This document shows positions 11,326-23,390 of a stretch of 64,000 bases of DNA, piece after piece. The notes below the pieces were generated by a model. That model ran no database searches. It had not been told where the DNA came from and was given only the letters and a program-made list of their open reading frames with translations. Source of the stretch: Eremophila alpestris peregrina (taxonomy: Eukaryota > Chordata > Aves > Passeriformes > Alaudidae). How positions within the stretch are numbered: position 1 is the first letter of the stretch; the number at the start of each line of letters is the position of its first letter. The translations under genes and the position numbers were made by a program. The stretch covers positions 62,001-126,000 of the forward strand of contig WMCF01000153.1 of NCBI GenBank assembly GCA_009792885.1. Direction: 5' to 3'.

Positions 11326-13909
11326 AGCAGCTGGAGAAGGGATTTGTAGGGATACAGGAGATCCCCAGCCCTGCTGGTCCCTGCCTTCAGGGAAGAGTGG
11401 TGGCAATGGGATATCCCCAGGAAATCAGGGTATGCAGAGGAGGTCGAGGGCAGAGCCACTCCCTGCACTTTTGGGCACCCTGGCAGTGCCAGGCTGGTGA
11501 CTTGTCCCTTTGCTGGCCTGTCCCCTCTGCAGGAAGGCTGGTGACATGTCCCTTGCAGGGAGGTGCTGACAGCCCTCAGCAGCCATGAAAGGCATCAGAG
11601 GTGACACCTATGAAGGGCTCCTGGCCCAAATCCCAGCTGTGACAGAGCCATTCGTGCTCAAGTTCTAGCAGTGTTCTCTCCCTAACCCCAGAAGTGAGGA
11701 ATTATGAATGAATTATGGAGCATCCCTTCCTTCCTGCTCCAATGGGATCTCTGAGAGTGTCACTGAGCAGCTGCACACGGTGGCCCTGGGAGCAGCTGTC
11801 CCTGTGCCACTCCTTGTGCCACTCCCTGGCTCAGGGCACTTCATGCTCAGCCCCAGCACACGCTGCAGATGCTCCTCTGAGATCCCCCTGTCCAGCCTGG
11901 CAATCCTGCTCCCTCCATCCCTGCAGAGAAGAGGGGAACTCAGCCCAGCCCAGCCACAGCTGCAGGTTTTTGCTGGCCCTCAGTGAAGTCAGCCATGGCA
12001 GATGCAGCCCCTCTGCCACACTGGAATTTGCTGATGAAAACTGGATGTTGGGGCTGCTCAGGCTGGCTCAGGTTAAATCCCAAGCCCTGCCAGTTTTCTT
12101 ACCTCATTTTCAGGCCCTGGCAGCAGTTTTGATGGGAAGGAAGGAATGGATGTCTGGCTGCTCCACCTGCCAGCACATCATAACTCATGGCATGGGCCAG
12201 AGATGTGCAGAGGCTTCCACCTGCCCCCTGCCTCTCCCACGCTCCTCCCAGAGTGTGACCTTTCATCCATCCATCTGAGCTTCCAACCCATCTAATGCTG
12301 AGCAAAAACCTGGAAAAACTCAGCAACCCTCCCCAGGAGTATATGGGAAGGTGGTCAGGCTGTTCCTGGAAGCACTGGGCACAACCAACATTCCTGCCCT
12401 GCTCCTCAGTGATGCTCTTTCCCAGTGGGAGAGGAAGTAGAAGCTGTTGCTGGTTCTCACTCCATAGTTCAAATCCCAGGAAAAGGTGAAGAATCCATTG
12501 GAGAGGAGGCAGCCATAATAATATAAATTCAAGCTGTACAGCACTAATTCAATTTGCAGGCAAGGTAAATCTTTCACAGAACTGTTTTGCTCAGTGCCTC
12601 AGGAATTTCCCATTTCCTGACTTGCTTTAAATCCATGACCCACCTGACCTTCCCCAGGCACAGCCTCCCTCCCTCCAGCCCCCAAACCCCTGCTCCAACG
12701 CTGCACCAGTACAACCAGTTTGGAGGTGGTGGGATGTTGAGTTGGAGGATCAGCTCCCATCCCAGCAGAAAGCACACACAGCTCCCTGGAAAGCCTCAGC
12801 AGAAATTTAGCACTTCCATCATTCCAGGTTTAACTGCACTCCCCACCTCAGCTCCCTCCACACCAGCAGTCTGCACAGAACGGTGCCAAAGTCTGCCAGA
12901 GTCAGGGAAGGGCTGGAGATGAATCAGAACTGGGAGCCAAGTCCCAGTACTCTTTTTCCAAAAAAAGCTCAGAATTTCGGGAAAAGACCCCAGGAGTTGG
13001 CAGCACACGAAACCTGGCTTTGCCAAACCTGAGCCCAAGTCCCTCTCTGCCAGGAAAGGCCAGCACAGCAGGGCAAGGGGCAAACAACAACTTTTGGACA
13101 AAACACTTCTAAAAGTGATGGATTCCTTCCCCCCCCATTTCTTTACGGAATGAGCTCATTCCCACAACGGATGTCCTCTCCCTGCCAGGTTTTATAGCCC
13201 GTTCCCTGCCGGACACCCTCGGCAGGCTGAGAGCCCCGCCTCGCCCTGGTGACAATCGTCCCTCTCGCAGGGACATCGGGAATCCCCAGCGGGGCAGGAG
13301 AGCTTCACTGCCCCATCTCCCCGGGCACTGCTCTCAGTCTCCCCAATGATTCCGGCATCTCTCTGGCTCTCCTGGACCCCTCCAGCCCTCAGACCCTGCT
13401 CTGGCAGGATTTCAGTGTTTCCACCCTGCCACAACGCCGGGACAAGGCTGCAGCTGCACCCCAGCTTCCCCGCACGCTCCTGGCAGCACGAAGGTCTCCC
13501 CTCCTGCCTTGCCAAGGACATTTTAAAGGAAGTGCTCGTTGTGCTCAGCTCTGAGTGAGCTCTGCAGCAGCTGAAATTCCTCCCTGGCTCCTGCATCCTG
13601 ATGCTGCATTTCTCTCTCCCCACTAATGGGGGTTCTGTTGCTTTTATTCCCTCAGTAATTGTTTGATGAGCTCTCCCAGCAGGACTTGGCTCGGAATGAT
13701 TCCACCCCTCAAAACTTCTCCTTGCGGGGCAATCAACACCTCATTAGAGAAGCTCCCAGCACAGCAGCTCCGCCTGCGGGGAGCAGCCAGGGACTGGGCA
13801 ACTCTGCTGGCTGGGAATCCTGGTCCTCTCCCGGGAAGTGTCACCGGCCAGGGGCTGCCCAGGAATGCAGAGAGAAAGGTTCAAAGAGCCTGGCAAAGAT
13901 TATCTGTGC

Positions 13910-13997
13910 AGGGTGAGATTTTTGGGGTGTCTGGGACGGTCCAGGAGCTGGACTGGATGATCCTGGGGGTCCCTTCCAACTCAGGATATTCCATGAT
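13910..13997 (+). mobile_element. CR1 LINE 3' end fragment
   Basis: It carries tggactggatgatcctgggg, then gtcccttccaactcaggata and ttccatgat, a typical CR1 3' end. Confidence 0.8.
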
Positions 13998-14037
13998 GGC
14001 ATCAAAGGAATTGCTTCTATCACCTTCAGCCTACCTC

Positions 14038-14345
14038 ATCTTCTGACATCTGACTTTTGTCTGTTTTTCACCTGTGGAATGTCCCCCTCCAGGCTGGGAC
14101 AGCCCCTCTCCACTCGTGTGAGGGGACACTCAGCTCCTCCCAGGGGCCAGATCTAATCTCTGCTCTGTGTGACAGAGAGTGCTGGAACTGGGCCAGGGCA
14201 GGGTCAGGTTGGATCTCAGGGAAAGGTTCTTCCCCCAGAGGGTGCTGGGCGCTGCCCAGGCTCCCCAGGGAATGGTCCCAGCCTGAGGTTGCCAGAGCTC
14301 CAGGAGCTCCCAGGGATGCCCAGGGTGGGATTGTTGGGATTTGTT
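14038..14345 (+). mobile_element. CR1 LINE fragment just downstream of the EF-hand exon
   Basis: It includes ccactcgtgtgaggggacac, ggttggatctcagggaaagg and ttcttcccccagagggtgct. It is closely similar to the same-strand copy at 15340-15612, including ~40 bp at the left end (ctgacatctgacttttgtct). These two copies lie on either side of the exon at 14609-14752. Confidence 0.85.
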
Positions 14346-14608
14346 GCTGCCCTGTCTTCACCCAGCTGTATCCCACAAGGGATGATCCATCCCCCTTCCA
14401 CGGATTGCCTGATCCTCAGGATTACTCACGACAGATTCATGTCTCATCTTGCCCTTTCCTATTGTGTAGGGAAAGCAAAGTTCCCCAGCTCCCTCTCCAC
14501 CCCTCCCTTGGTGACCAGGAATTGTTGGATCCAGATCCAAGGGCTGCCAAGCACTGGGAAAGCCCCCGTGAATCCCCCAGGAGGGAGCAGACCCCAGTGA
14601 GGACTCAC

Positions 14609-14752
14609 CATCCATGTCCAGGCGCTGCATGATGATGGCCAGCTCCACCTCGCTGGGCATGTAGCCCAGGGAGCGCATGGCCATGCCCAGCTCCTGCTTG
14701 GAGATGAAGCCATTCCCGTCCCGGTCCAGCACTCGGAAAGCCTCACGGATCT
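14609..14752 (-). CDS. CALN1: CALN1 exon encoding EF-hand 1 and the start of EF-hand 2
   Basis: This 144-base exon continues the frame of the exon at 53049-53173 and encodes residues 40-87, from E-IREAFRVL to QRLDMD plus the first base of codon 88. It holds a full canonical EF-hand loop, DRDGNGFISKQE (residues 49-60), with D, D, N, F(O), S and E at positions 1, 3, 5, 7, 9 and 12, so calcium binding is expected. The exiting helix carries ELGMAMRSLGYMPSE. The second loop opens with DMDG and is cut by the donor GGATG|GTGAGTCC (intron from 14608). The acceptor is a long pyrimidine tract ending CCCCCCCACAG. Both ends are phase 1, as expected for a CALN1 internal exon. The rest of EF-hand 2, the C-terminal half and the membrane anchor lie beyond the left edge. 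CR1 fragments sit within 0.3 kb on both sides. Confidence 0.97.
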
Positions 14753-14950
14753 CTGTGGGGGGGAGGGAGAAAAGAGGAGCTGTTATGGTGGAGGACTCCG
14801 TGGATGCTGAGCACAGGAGGAGCAGCTGTTGCCTTTTCCAATGTTAATTGTGAATATTTGATGCTTTTGAGGCAGGATGATCAGGATGTGTCAATGCACA
14901 CCCACAAACCTCTGTGCGGTCCCACAGTTCCTGTGCACATGGGATATCCC

Positions 14951-15200
14951 AGGATCAGAGATACAGAACCATTAGGAAGGCTGGAAAAGTCCTCTAGGAT
15001 TGAGTCCAGGAACTTAACCCAGCACTGCCAAGGCCACCACTGACCCATGTTCCCAGCTGCCACATCCCCAGGGCTGTGAAACCCCTCCAGAGATGCCACC
15101 CTGTGCCACCCTTTCAGTTAAGAAATAATTCCCAGTATCCAACCAGAACCTCTGCTGGCACAACTTGAGGCTGTTTCCTCTCATCCTTTTGCTGTCACCA
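14951..15200 (-). mobile_element. CR1 LINE 3' fragment
   Basis: It shows aggatcagagatacagaacc at the 3' end, then actgccaaggccaccactga and gaggctgtttcctctcatcc. It lies 200 bp from the EF-hand exon, on the same strand as CALN1. Confidence 0.87.
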
Positions 15201-15339
15201 TGATTTCTGTCTCTAGATCCTTCTCATAGCTTTTCTTTAATTTATACCATTTTTACAGCACTAAACAGCCTCAGATCAATAAAAATACTAATGGAACATA
15301 AGGAATCACTTTCATCAATCGTCCTCAGCCTGGCTCAGC

Positions 15340-15612
15340 TCCTGATATCTGACTTTGGTTTGTTTTTTAACTGCTCCAGCCCATGGCAGCCCTTCTCCAC
15401 TTGTGTGAGGGGAGACACTGAGGGACAGCTCTTTGCTCTGTGTGACAGGGACAGGACCCAGGGAAGGGCTGGAGCTGTGTCAGGGAAGTTTAGGTTGGAT
15501 TTTAGGGAAAGGTTCTTCCCCCAGAGGGTGGGATTGTTGGGGTGTCTGTGCAGGGCCTGGACTGGATGATCCCTGTGGGTCTCTTCCAGTCAGGATATTC
15601 CATGATTCCACA
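15340..15612 (+). mobile_element. CR1 LINE 3' fragment
   Basis: It runs from ctgatatctgactttggttt through ggttcttcccccagagggtg to the end tcttccagtcaggatattcc atgattcc. It is same-strand and homologous to 14038-14345. Confidence 0.88.
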
Positions 15613-17045
15613 ATCTACCACCTCAGTGTCTCTGCTCTCAGACCTCCGAACTCCCCAGATCTGCCTGTTGCAAATGCCAGAGAAATTGTAACCTTCCAGC
15701 AGCTGTGAGTCTGTTTCACTTGAAAGGCTGGAGGTGAGGAGGGAAAAAGGTACCAATTCCTCCGTTTTGGTGAAGCAGTCTTTGCCCTGTACTTGGAGAG
15801 GGAATCAGGAGATGTTCCATCATCTCCCTCTGGGGATGGGGATGTAAGGAACACCCAGGGCCCCCTGCAACTGCTCAGAGGAGTTTCACCTTCATTTAAA
15901 GCATTTCACTGGAGAAGTAGGAGGGAAAACTCAGCAGGTTTTTTTAGGAAAAGCAACCCAAACTAATTAAAAACATATCCATTCTTCATCAGGAATTGGA
16001 GGATGGAAAAATGTTTGGCCTGCCTGGAGTAGTTCAGGCTTTAAGGAAAATATTCCCAGTCCTCCATGGGCTGCCAGTCACCCCGCTCCTGTCCTCAGGA
16101 GTCAGGGGCCACCAGACCCTGCAGAGGAGCTGCAGGAAACCTTTGGATGTTCCTGGTAGAAAGGCAGAAGCACCAGAGCCCACCAAGGAATGCTTCTGGT
16201 GGCCTTTGCTAAGCTTTATTTAAAGCTTTCCAATTCAAAATTTGCTTGTAAACCACCCCACCCAGATTCAGCCCCTCCCCTGCCCCCACCAGACTGTTCC
16301 CGTTTCCATGGGCAGGATCCTGCTCCCGTTTCCATGGGCTGCTTCCTGCCTGGGTGATTCCCTGGGCAGGGGCCAGGCCACTTCCCAGACTTCTGATATC
16401 CCCCAGCTGTGTTTATCTCCATGAGATGGGATCAGTTTTAATCCAGCCCGAGAGCCCAGTGATGCAGAGAGGGAAGGGCTCATTCATTCCAGGGCTTTTT
16501 GGGCCACATCTCCCATCTCCATGCTCGGGTTTGCATCAGCTGCGACTTCCTGAAGCTGAATTCCCTTTGTCTCCCTGCCAGCCCAGGCTGCTGGGAGGGA
16601 AAGGTGGGGAGACTGCTCAAAGCTTGGGCTCATCATTCCAGGAGCCATTGGAGCTGGAATGAATCCCTGAATCCCATCAGACTCTGCCAGGGGCAGGGAA
16701 ATCTCCTTTCATGTGTGGTCCTGAGAGCTCAGTGCAGTAAATATTACACCCAAATCAATTAATGGGAAAAAAACAAACTTCTGACAGCTGAAGGCAGAAG
16801 AATGAGATTGATTGCAAGGAGCCCGGAGAGGATTTTAGGAAGTAAAACAAGAATCTGGAGACATCTACATGCGAGTGAGACTTATCCAAATGCCAGGGGT
16901 AAATGCCAGGGATAAAGGACACCTGTCCAGGGCTCTGCTGTGGAATATCCACACAGCAGTCCCAGCTGAGGGCCCTCTCCAGCCACACCCATCCCAAAAG
17001 CTGCATTAACAGCACTCAACCTTTGAGCCTTGAGCAGAGCAGAAG

Positions 17046-17065
17046 CCCCCCCCCCGCCCCCCCCC
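17046..17065. repeat. poly(C) run
   Basis: Twenty bases are all C except one G. The minus strand, which is the CALN1 sense strand, is therefore a G run that could form a quadruplex. Confidence 0.9.
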
Positions 17066-17950
17066 ACAACTGGGGCTTTCTATTCCTCTCAAAGACCTGA
17101 ACTTTTGACCAAGCCTGGCACATCCTTCCCAAATCCACTCCCATCACTAAATGGAGCCTTTCCCCCTTCCCACTCTATAAATACCACTTGTGCAGAGGTA
17201 GATGTGAGCTATTTATAGGCTGAACATACTGTACAAGGAGCAGTGTGACCTCAGGCACTGCCTCCTCTTTATCTCGCCATGGAACAGCTCCTCCTCATCC
17301 CCTTCTCTTCCCAGGGGTTATTCCCAGGCTCCTGCAGGTGCTGCCCATCCTGAGTACCCTCTCTGAACCCAGCCCTGCTCCCAAACCCCACACCAGGGCC
17401 CTGTGGCCCCTGGCTGCCCCTCACCTTCCTCTCCAGCTGTTACATTTCATTACCCAAAGCTAAAAATACAGCAGCACTTTCCCCAGATGACTTTCCCCAC
17501 CAAGTCACCATGGCAACAGATGCTCCCAGCTCAGAGCTGTGAGGGGATGTGGTCCATGGAGGCAGTCTCTCCACAGACAGTGCCGGGGCTCAGGAGAAGC
17601 TTTGGGATCTTTCCCATTCCAGCGTCTCCACAGGGATGCTTTGCCCTGATCCAAAAAAGCAGAGTCCTGTTCTGTCTTTAAGGATCACAAGGGGGAGGGT
17701 GTTGAGGTGCTGCTGCCCCAGGAGCTGCCCTCTCCCCCTGTCCAGTCTGGATGGCAGCAGGGAAAACCAAGCATGTGGATTTCCCCTCCCTGGGAGGTCA
17801 GAAATCCCAATATTTATTCATCTTTCCTTAAGTAGTATCTTCATTTAGTCCCAAATGTGGGCAGCTGACACAGAACTGTATTAGAGGATAAAAAGGATAA
17901 AAGAAGAGGTCCCAGGAAAAATCAGAGAACAGGAAGTTCATCCTTCTCCA

Positions 17951-18045
17951 TGGAATCAGAGTCCTGGAATGATTTGGGTTAGAAGGGACCAAGGCTCATC
18001 TTGTTCCACTATCCCAAGCTTCTCCAAGCCCCAACCAACTTGGCC
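17951..18045 (-). mobile_element. CR1 LINE 3' fragment (diverged)
   Basis: It begins tggaatcagagtcctggaat, then gatttgggttagaagggacc and caagcttctccaagccccaa. Confidence 0.78.
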
Positions 18046-18779
18046 ACCCAGTCATCCTGATTAACACCTTTGTTAATGACCTCAAAGAGGCAGCGGCCAC
18101 AACAAGAATTAAATTCCCAAGTTATCTAAAACTGGAAAGAATTGGAAGGATGAAAGTCCAGTGAGGAGAAAGGAACAAATCAGTCAGGGTTTGGGGGCAG
18201 AAGGGGCTGAGGCAGCAGGAGCAGAGCCGGGTCTAAAAGGTTTCCCATGAAAGTTTATCCTGATGTTTCTCCCTGGGTGTGAAGATTTGTGTTCCACAGG
18301 AGCCCAGAGCACAGCACTCCCTTCCCAGAGTTATTTGAGCATTCCAGAGCTGCGTAGGGAAAGGGGGGAGATGTGTTTGCTTTTAATTCATTCCCTCTCT
18401 CTCCTCCCATTGAACAGCTGCACTTTACAGCTTCCCGATTACCGACCACATGTCCAGTCAAACCCCCCCTCCTCCGGGAGAAGGAGGGAAGAACCAAGGA
18501 AAAGAAGGATTCTTCATTACCTTTCTGAAGGGCACAAGCAGTGCTGCCAGAGCCGGCCCTGACACTCACTCACAAGTGCTTAACTCCCCGAAATTCATCC
18601 TAATCTACCCCTCTCGCTGCTCCTGCTCCAGCTCTTCCCTCCCCAACCCTCTCCCTGCTCCTGTCCGACCTTGCCGCTCATCTCATCTCCCTGGTCGGGT
18701 TTATTCCAGTGATTTCCCTGGGCTACCATCGTAATTTTGTTGTGTCTCCTGGAGGAGGAGGAATAACGATTCCCTGGAG

Positions 18780-18910
18780 AATTAATTCCATCACATCCCC
18801 TGGCCGCCCTCGGGTGGTTCGGGGTGTAGATCCCACCCTAAAAGTGTAATTACCCCGCGGCCAGCCCGTCCCGGCCGTCACCGCCCGTCATTAGTGAGGA
18901 AAGAGCCGAG
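18780..18910. promoter_or_regulatory. short CpG-rich unique stretch
   Basis: About 130 bp hold a cluster of CpG pairs (ccccgcggccagcccgtccc, ggccgtcaccgcccgtcatt) in a CpG-poor intron, with no repeat signature. It could be an unmethylated or conserved intronic element. This is inferred from base composition only. Confidence 0.25.
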
Positions 18911-19110
18911 ATAACACCGCCCCAAATCTCCCCACTCATCGCAGTCCTTAACAGCACCTTTGGGCCCCCAAGTACGAAGAGAACGATCTGAAAGCTGCAA
19001 ACAGCTCGTCCTTGAGTGAACCGGGGAGTGAGGCTTGGAACTACTACGGCTTCAAAAATTGGAAGCTTCCAGCCCTCCATCTGCTATTCTCACTCTTGTT
19101 TTTTTGGGTG

Positions 19111-19126
19111 TTTTTTTTTTTTTTTT
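19111..19126. repeat. poly(T) run
   Basis: Sixteen T in a row, preceded by a T7 run at 19099-19105. Confidence 0.9.
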
Positions 19127-20073
19127 CCCTGCCGCAAATGGCAAGGAAGTGTCAAAATAACCCCATTTTTATCTAATGGCAACGCCCCCCCCCCAACGTA
19201 TTCCAATGGGAAGTGTCAAAATATTTCCCGTGGTTATTGAGATCTCAGCGAAGCAGTTCAGCACCCCCGGATGGAGCTCTCACTGTGCTCTGGGGCCGCG
19301 TCCCCCCGAGCTGCTGCAGCCTCTGGCTCCTGTCAGCACCCCTCAAACCAGGCAGGACCAGAGCTGCTGGAAGGGGGAACAGCCAGGAGGATTCACAGGG
19401 CTCTGGTGCTCCAGCAGCTTGGAGAGACACGGGAATGGCAAAAGCACAAACAGTCCAGTGCTCCTCAGCCTGGCACAGCTCTCAGAACTCAGAGCTGGGT
19501 CTGCTTTGTCCCCAGAGGGGTTGTTTGAATGGAATTTGGCAGATTTTTATTTATCTCTCCCTTCCCCAGGGAAAATAAATGATTTGTGGAAAAGACATTT
19601 TTGGTGCTTCTGCTCCCAAACACATTGAACATTTCCAGGTAACCTTTGGGAACCCCATTCCCACGGAAATGCAGGAAAGAACGACGGCTGCTGATCCCAC
19701 ATCCACCTTCAAAGGGAAGCTTTTTAAGGATTGGAAATCCTTGAGGGCAGGCCGGGGGAGGGGGGTGGGCAGCACTGTGATCCTGCAGGTGTCAGAAGGA
19801 TTTGCAGAGCAGCAGCTTCCATTTTTCCCTATACATTTCCCTGCTGTGGAAGTCTCTGCAGGAGACAAGCAGGGCTCACCCTCAGCACCAGAGGAAGTGT
19901 GGCTGGGGCTGGAAGGGCTGTGTTGTGACCCCACTGGTAAATCAGGAGGAAGAATCATGTTCTTAGTCCTTGGAAAAGCCAGGCTGGGCCTGAGGCATGA
20001 GCTTGGAATGAAGGAAGTGAAGAAGGTGTTGGAGAGGAGCAAATGCTGGGAGGGAGGAGGGCAGGACTCAGCT

Positions 20074-20270
20074 CATGGAATCCTGGAATAGTTTGGGTGC
20101 CAAAGCCCATCCCAGTGCCACACCCTGCCATGGGCAGGGACACCTCCCACTGTCCCAGGCTGCTCCAAGCCCCAGTGTCCAACTTGGCCTTGGGCACTGC
20201 CAGGGACCCAGGGGAGCCACAGCTGCTCTGGGCACCCTGTGCCAGGGCCTGCCCACCCTGCCAGGAAAGT
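20074..20270 (-). mobile_element. CR1 LINE 3' fragment
   Basis: Clear CR1 3' UTR in reverse: catggaatcctggaatagtt, atgggcagggacacctccca, gggcaccctgtgccagggcc. Confidence 0.92.
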
Positions 20271-20609
20271 ACTTTGATTTCCAGCTGTAAGGGGACAGGA
20301 AGAGGGAGGGGACATCCCAGGGACAGGAGAAAGCCATTTCAGGTGAGGAGCACCACTGGTGTAGGAACAAATGGATATGAGGGAATTTAGCCTCAATGAG
20401 AAGGAAGTTCCAGAGGTGAGGAGTGACTGCAGAATTGGGAAATGGGGCTGTCTGTTCTGGGCAGCTTTGATGACCAAGTCACCTCCAGCAGCAACCTCAG
20501 CCTCAAGGGACCTCTTCCACCCTTCTGAGAACATTTTTATTCCAAATATTTCAGTCTTGATATCCTTTACGAAATATTTCAATGAACGCTGCAGCAGTTG
20601 GCATAAACA

Positions 20610-20895
20610 CACAGGGATTTCATGGTAATTCCCACAGATGAGTCCATGGTAATTCTTACAGGTGATTCCATGTTAATTCCTACACGTTATTTCATGTTCT
20701 TACAGTTGATTTCATGGTAATTCCTACAAATTATTTCATGTTAATTTCTACAGTAGATTTCATGTTAATTCTTACAAGTGATTCTATGGTAATTTTTAGA
20801 AGTGATTCCATGTTAATTCCTACACACAATTCCATGTTCATTTTTACAGATAATTTCCTGTTCCTACAGATGATTCCATGTGAATTTCTACATGA
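20610..20895. repeat. ~26-bp degenerate minisatellite
   Basis: About eleven units of the form gatttcatggtaattcctac plus about six bases follow one another, with units losing or gaining a few bases. The repeated core is (t/c)catg(g/t)taattcctaca. Confidence 0.9.
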
Positions 20896-21589
20896 GGGCT
20901 CATGTTCTGACCTTCATCATCTGTCAGTCACTGCTTGATACCTTTCCTCAGATCCCTGCCCTCCCCTCCTGCTGCATCCCCAACTCCCTGGATCTCCACC
21001 AGGAGACTCCCTAGGGTTTTTAGGCACCCACCCCCAGCCCTGGAATTATAAACAGCAGCACCAGGATGGGGGTGCTGCCCAAGCCAATGACCCAGTTCTG
21101 CTCCCTGGATAAAAATCAGCTTTTTGTGCCACATCCACTGCAAATCCCTGTCACCCTGCAGGGATGGCTGTGGGGACAGCACCCCACGCCCATTCCAGTT
21201 TGGTCCCCTGGCACAAACTGTGTGACCCTGAGAGACGTTGGCTGAGGTTCCACCACAGAGACCCTTCCTTTGACTTGTCTCACACAAAACCTCTGCGAGA
21301 AAGGAGAGGGGCTCCAATGACCCAGACAAATCCAGGGAATTCCACAGTACTGGCACAGGCTCCTCCTGGGCTTCCCTGCCATAGATTATTGACCATGGAG
21401 ATGCCTGGGAGCAGCCCCAGAGCTCTCCTGCCCCAGGCAGGCTCATGGTCCTCCCCAGCTCTGCTCCCCAGGATGGGGCTGGTCCCGAGGTGAGCGGCCA
21501 GAGCCAGGAATTCTGTGAGGCTTCCTGCAAGTTCTGTAACCCAGGATGTGCAAGGTCAGGGAAAAAAATGTGTTACCCAGCCTCAATGG

Positions 21590-21811
21590 AAAAGGATAAA
21601 GAAGAAGAAAATGAGACAGAAAAAGAAAAATAAAGACAAAGTTTTAGAAAAGGAGATAAAAAGAAGAAAAAATAAGAAAAAGAAAAAAAAATGAAGAACA
21701 AAAGGGGAAAAGATAAAAAAAAGGAAAAGAGGAAAAAGAAAAGGAGAAGAAGAGAAAGAAGAAGAGAAGGAAGAATAAGAATAAGAATAAGAATAAGAAT
21801 AAGAATAAGAA

Positions 21812-21842
<31 letters not shown>

Positions 21843-21866
21843 AAGAAGAAGAAGAAGAAGAAGAAG
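21590..21866. repeat. purine-rich tract with (GAATAA)n and (GAA)n
   Basis: The plus strand is almost all A and G. It starts as irregular A-rich sequence, becomes (GAATAA)n at about 21772-21814, and ends as roughly 17 GAA triplets up to 21866. On the CALN1 sense strand this is a polypyrimidine tract. Pure GAA/TTC tracts of this kind can form triplex (H-DNA). Confidence 0.93.
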
Positions 21867-22128
21867 CAGTAACACCTCACACTGAAAGGAGATTAGCACT
21901 ACAAGGCAGATAAATTTCAGATTCATACTATGACTTTTGTTTACAACTCCAGAAACTGCTGCTAAAAGGCTGAATGACGAGGGAATAAATTTCCAGTGTT
22001 TTCCAAAGAAAGCTCCATCTCCCTTTCACAGCTCTCTCTATCAGCAAACAGCCTTCTCCTCCGTCCTCCTTCCACAGAGCAGCACGGAGCTTCTCTTCAT
22101 GAGCCTCCTTCGCGCCAGCTCCCACTCA

Positions 22129-22620
22129 TCCCGAGCAACCCACACATCCCACACATCCCCTCACATCCCTCACTTACATCCCTCACATCCCACACATCCC
22201 TCACATCCCCTCACATCCCTCACACCCCTCAAATCCCCTCACATCCCCTCACATCCCTCACACCCCTCAAATCCCCTCACATCCTCTCACATCCCCACAT
22301 CCCTCACATCCCACACATCCCTCATATCCCTCACATCCCCTCACATCCTCTCACATCCCCATATCCCTCACATCCCTCACATCCCTCACATCCCTCACAT
22401 CCCTCACATCCCTCACATCCCTCACATCCCTCACATCTCACATTGCCTCACATCCCTCACATCTCACACATTGCCTCATATCCCCTCATATCCCCTCATA
22501 TCCCTCATATCCCTCACATCCCTCACACCCTTCACATCCCTCACATCCCTCACATCCCTCACATCCACTCACTTCCTTCACATCCCCTCACATCCCCTCA
22601 CATCCCCTCACATCCCCACT
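22129..22620. repeat. 9-10-bp minisatellite (ACATCCCTC)n
   Basis: Nearly 490 bp consist of ACATCCCTC with variants ACATCCCCTC and CACCCCTC. The most uniform part is about 22366-22434. The 9-bp period keeps reading frames open, which explains the long HIP-repeat open frames here. Confidence 0.95.
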
Positions 22621-23225
22621 CTCCCAGCAGCCATGTGGGATTGTTTCCTTGATTTGATGGATGGAATTTGCACCCTGCCCCAATTTACTGCTGGAATGAG
22701 TTCTGTAGCTGTCTCAACAGAACCACTCAGTCTGTGCCCACTAGGAAACAGAACCTCTCCCTTCTTGTGCAGCTCCTTCCCTGGACTTCCCAGTGTCTTA
22801 AATGGACTTTGAGCTCTCTCTGTTGGAAATTCCCTGCCCCGTATTCCCACGCCATTTGGAATAATGCCCTTGGAACTGCCCATTGGGATCATTTGTTACA
22901 AGCAAACCCTGAAACCTGACTCTGACAAAGGTGATGAGTTGGGATCCTCTTCCCCATCCCAAGCTCATCCTCCAGCAGGACAGGCAGTGCCTGCAGCAGG
23001 TTTCCTGGAGTTCCATTGCCCTCCCAATCCCTCTGCCTTTAATTAACTTCCCATTAAGTCCAGGTTAATAAGGCCTTACTGTGGTTTTACTCAAGACCAG
23101 AGAGGGACCTTGGACCCTGCTGAATCTGCTCAGGGCTTAACACTTGAGCCCACAGTGAAATATTCCTCCAGGTTTGCTGATGAGGGCCTGAGCATCCCTC
23201 TCATCTCTTTCTTCTCAGCAGATTT

Positions 23226-23390
23226 CATGGAATCCTGGAATGGTTTGGTTTGGAAGGGTCCTCAAAGCCCATCCAGTTCTACCTCTACCCTGGGCACAGA
23301 CACCTTCCACTCTCCCAGGTTGCTCCAAACCCTGTCCAGCCTGGCCTTGGGCACTGCCAGGGATCCAGGGGCAGCCACCCTCTGCATCCC
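23226..23390 (-). mobile_element. CR1 LINE 3' fragment
   Basis: Reverse CR1 3' end: catggaatcctggaatggtt, tcctcaaagcccatccagtt, cactgccagggatccagggg. Confidence 0.9.

Larger units (their letters stand above)
1..14608 (-). other. CALN1: CALN1 intron downstream of the EF-hand 1 exon (partial)
   Basis: This is the start of the intron that follows the exon at 14609-14752; its donor is GTGAGTCC at 14608-14601. I searched by eye on the minus strand for the next CALN1 exon (GQVDFDEFM and onward) and did not find it, so the intron runs past the left edge. It holds scattered CR1, one gap, and the CpG/LTR-like block at 5040-5830. The spans 1-1183, 1333-4255, 5831-7174, 7506-8912, 10177-11192 and 11326-13909 are mostly unique sequence with no recognisable gene. 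Confidence 0.88.

Noticed and set aside
1..14600. Next CALN1 exon (rest of EF-hand 2)
   Set aside because: I looked on the minus strand for the GQVDFDEF coding pattern and did not see it, so the exon is taken to lie left of the window.
21573..21926. Leu/Phe-rich and Arg/Lys-rich open frames across the purine tract
   Set aside because: They come from GAA/GAATAA microsatellite sequence.
22129..22620. CRISPR-like array
   Set aside because: The repeats are contiguous with no spacers, and this is vertebrate nuclear DNA.
21937..22812. Long plus-strand open frames rich in His-Ile-Pro (291 and 218 codons)
   Set aside because: They are translations of the ACATCCCTC minisatellite. The 9-bp period keeps two frames open, and there is no coding signal outside the array.
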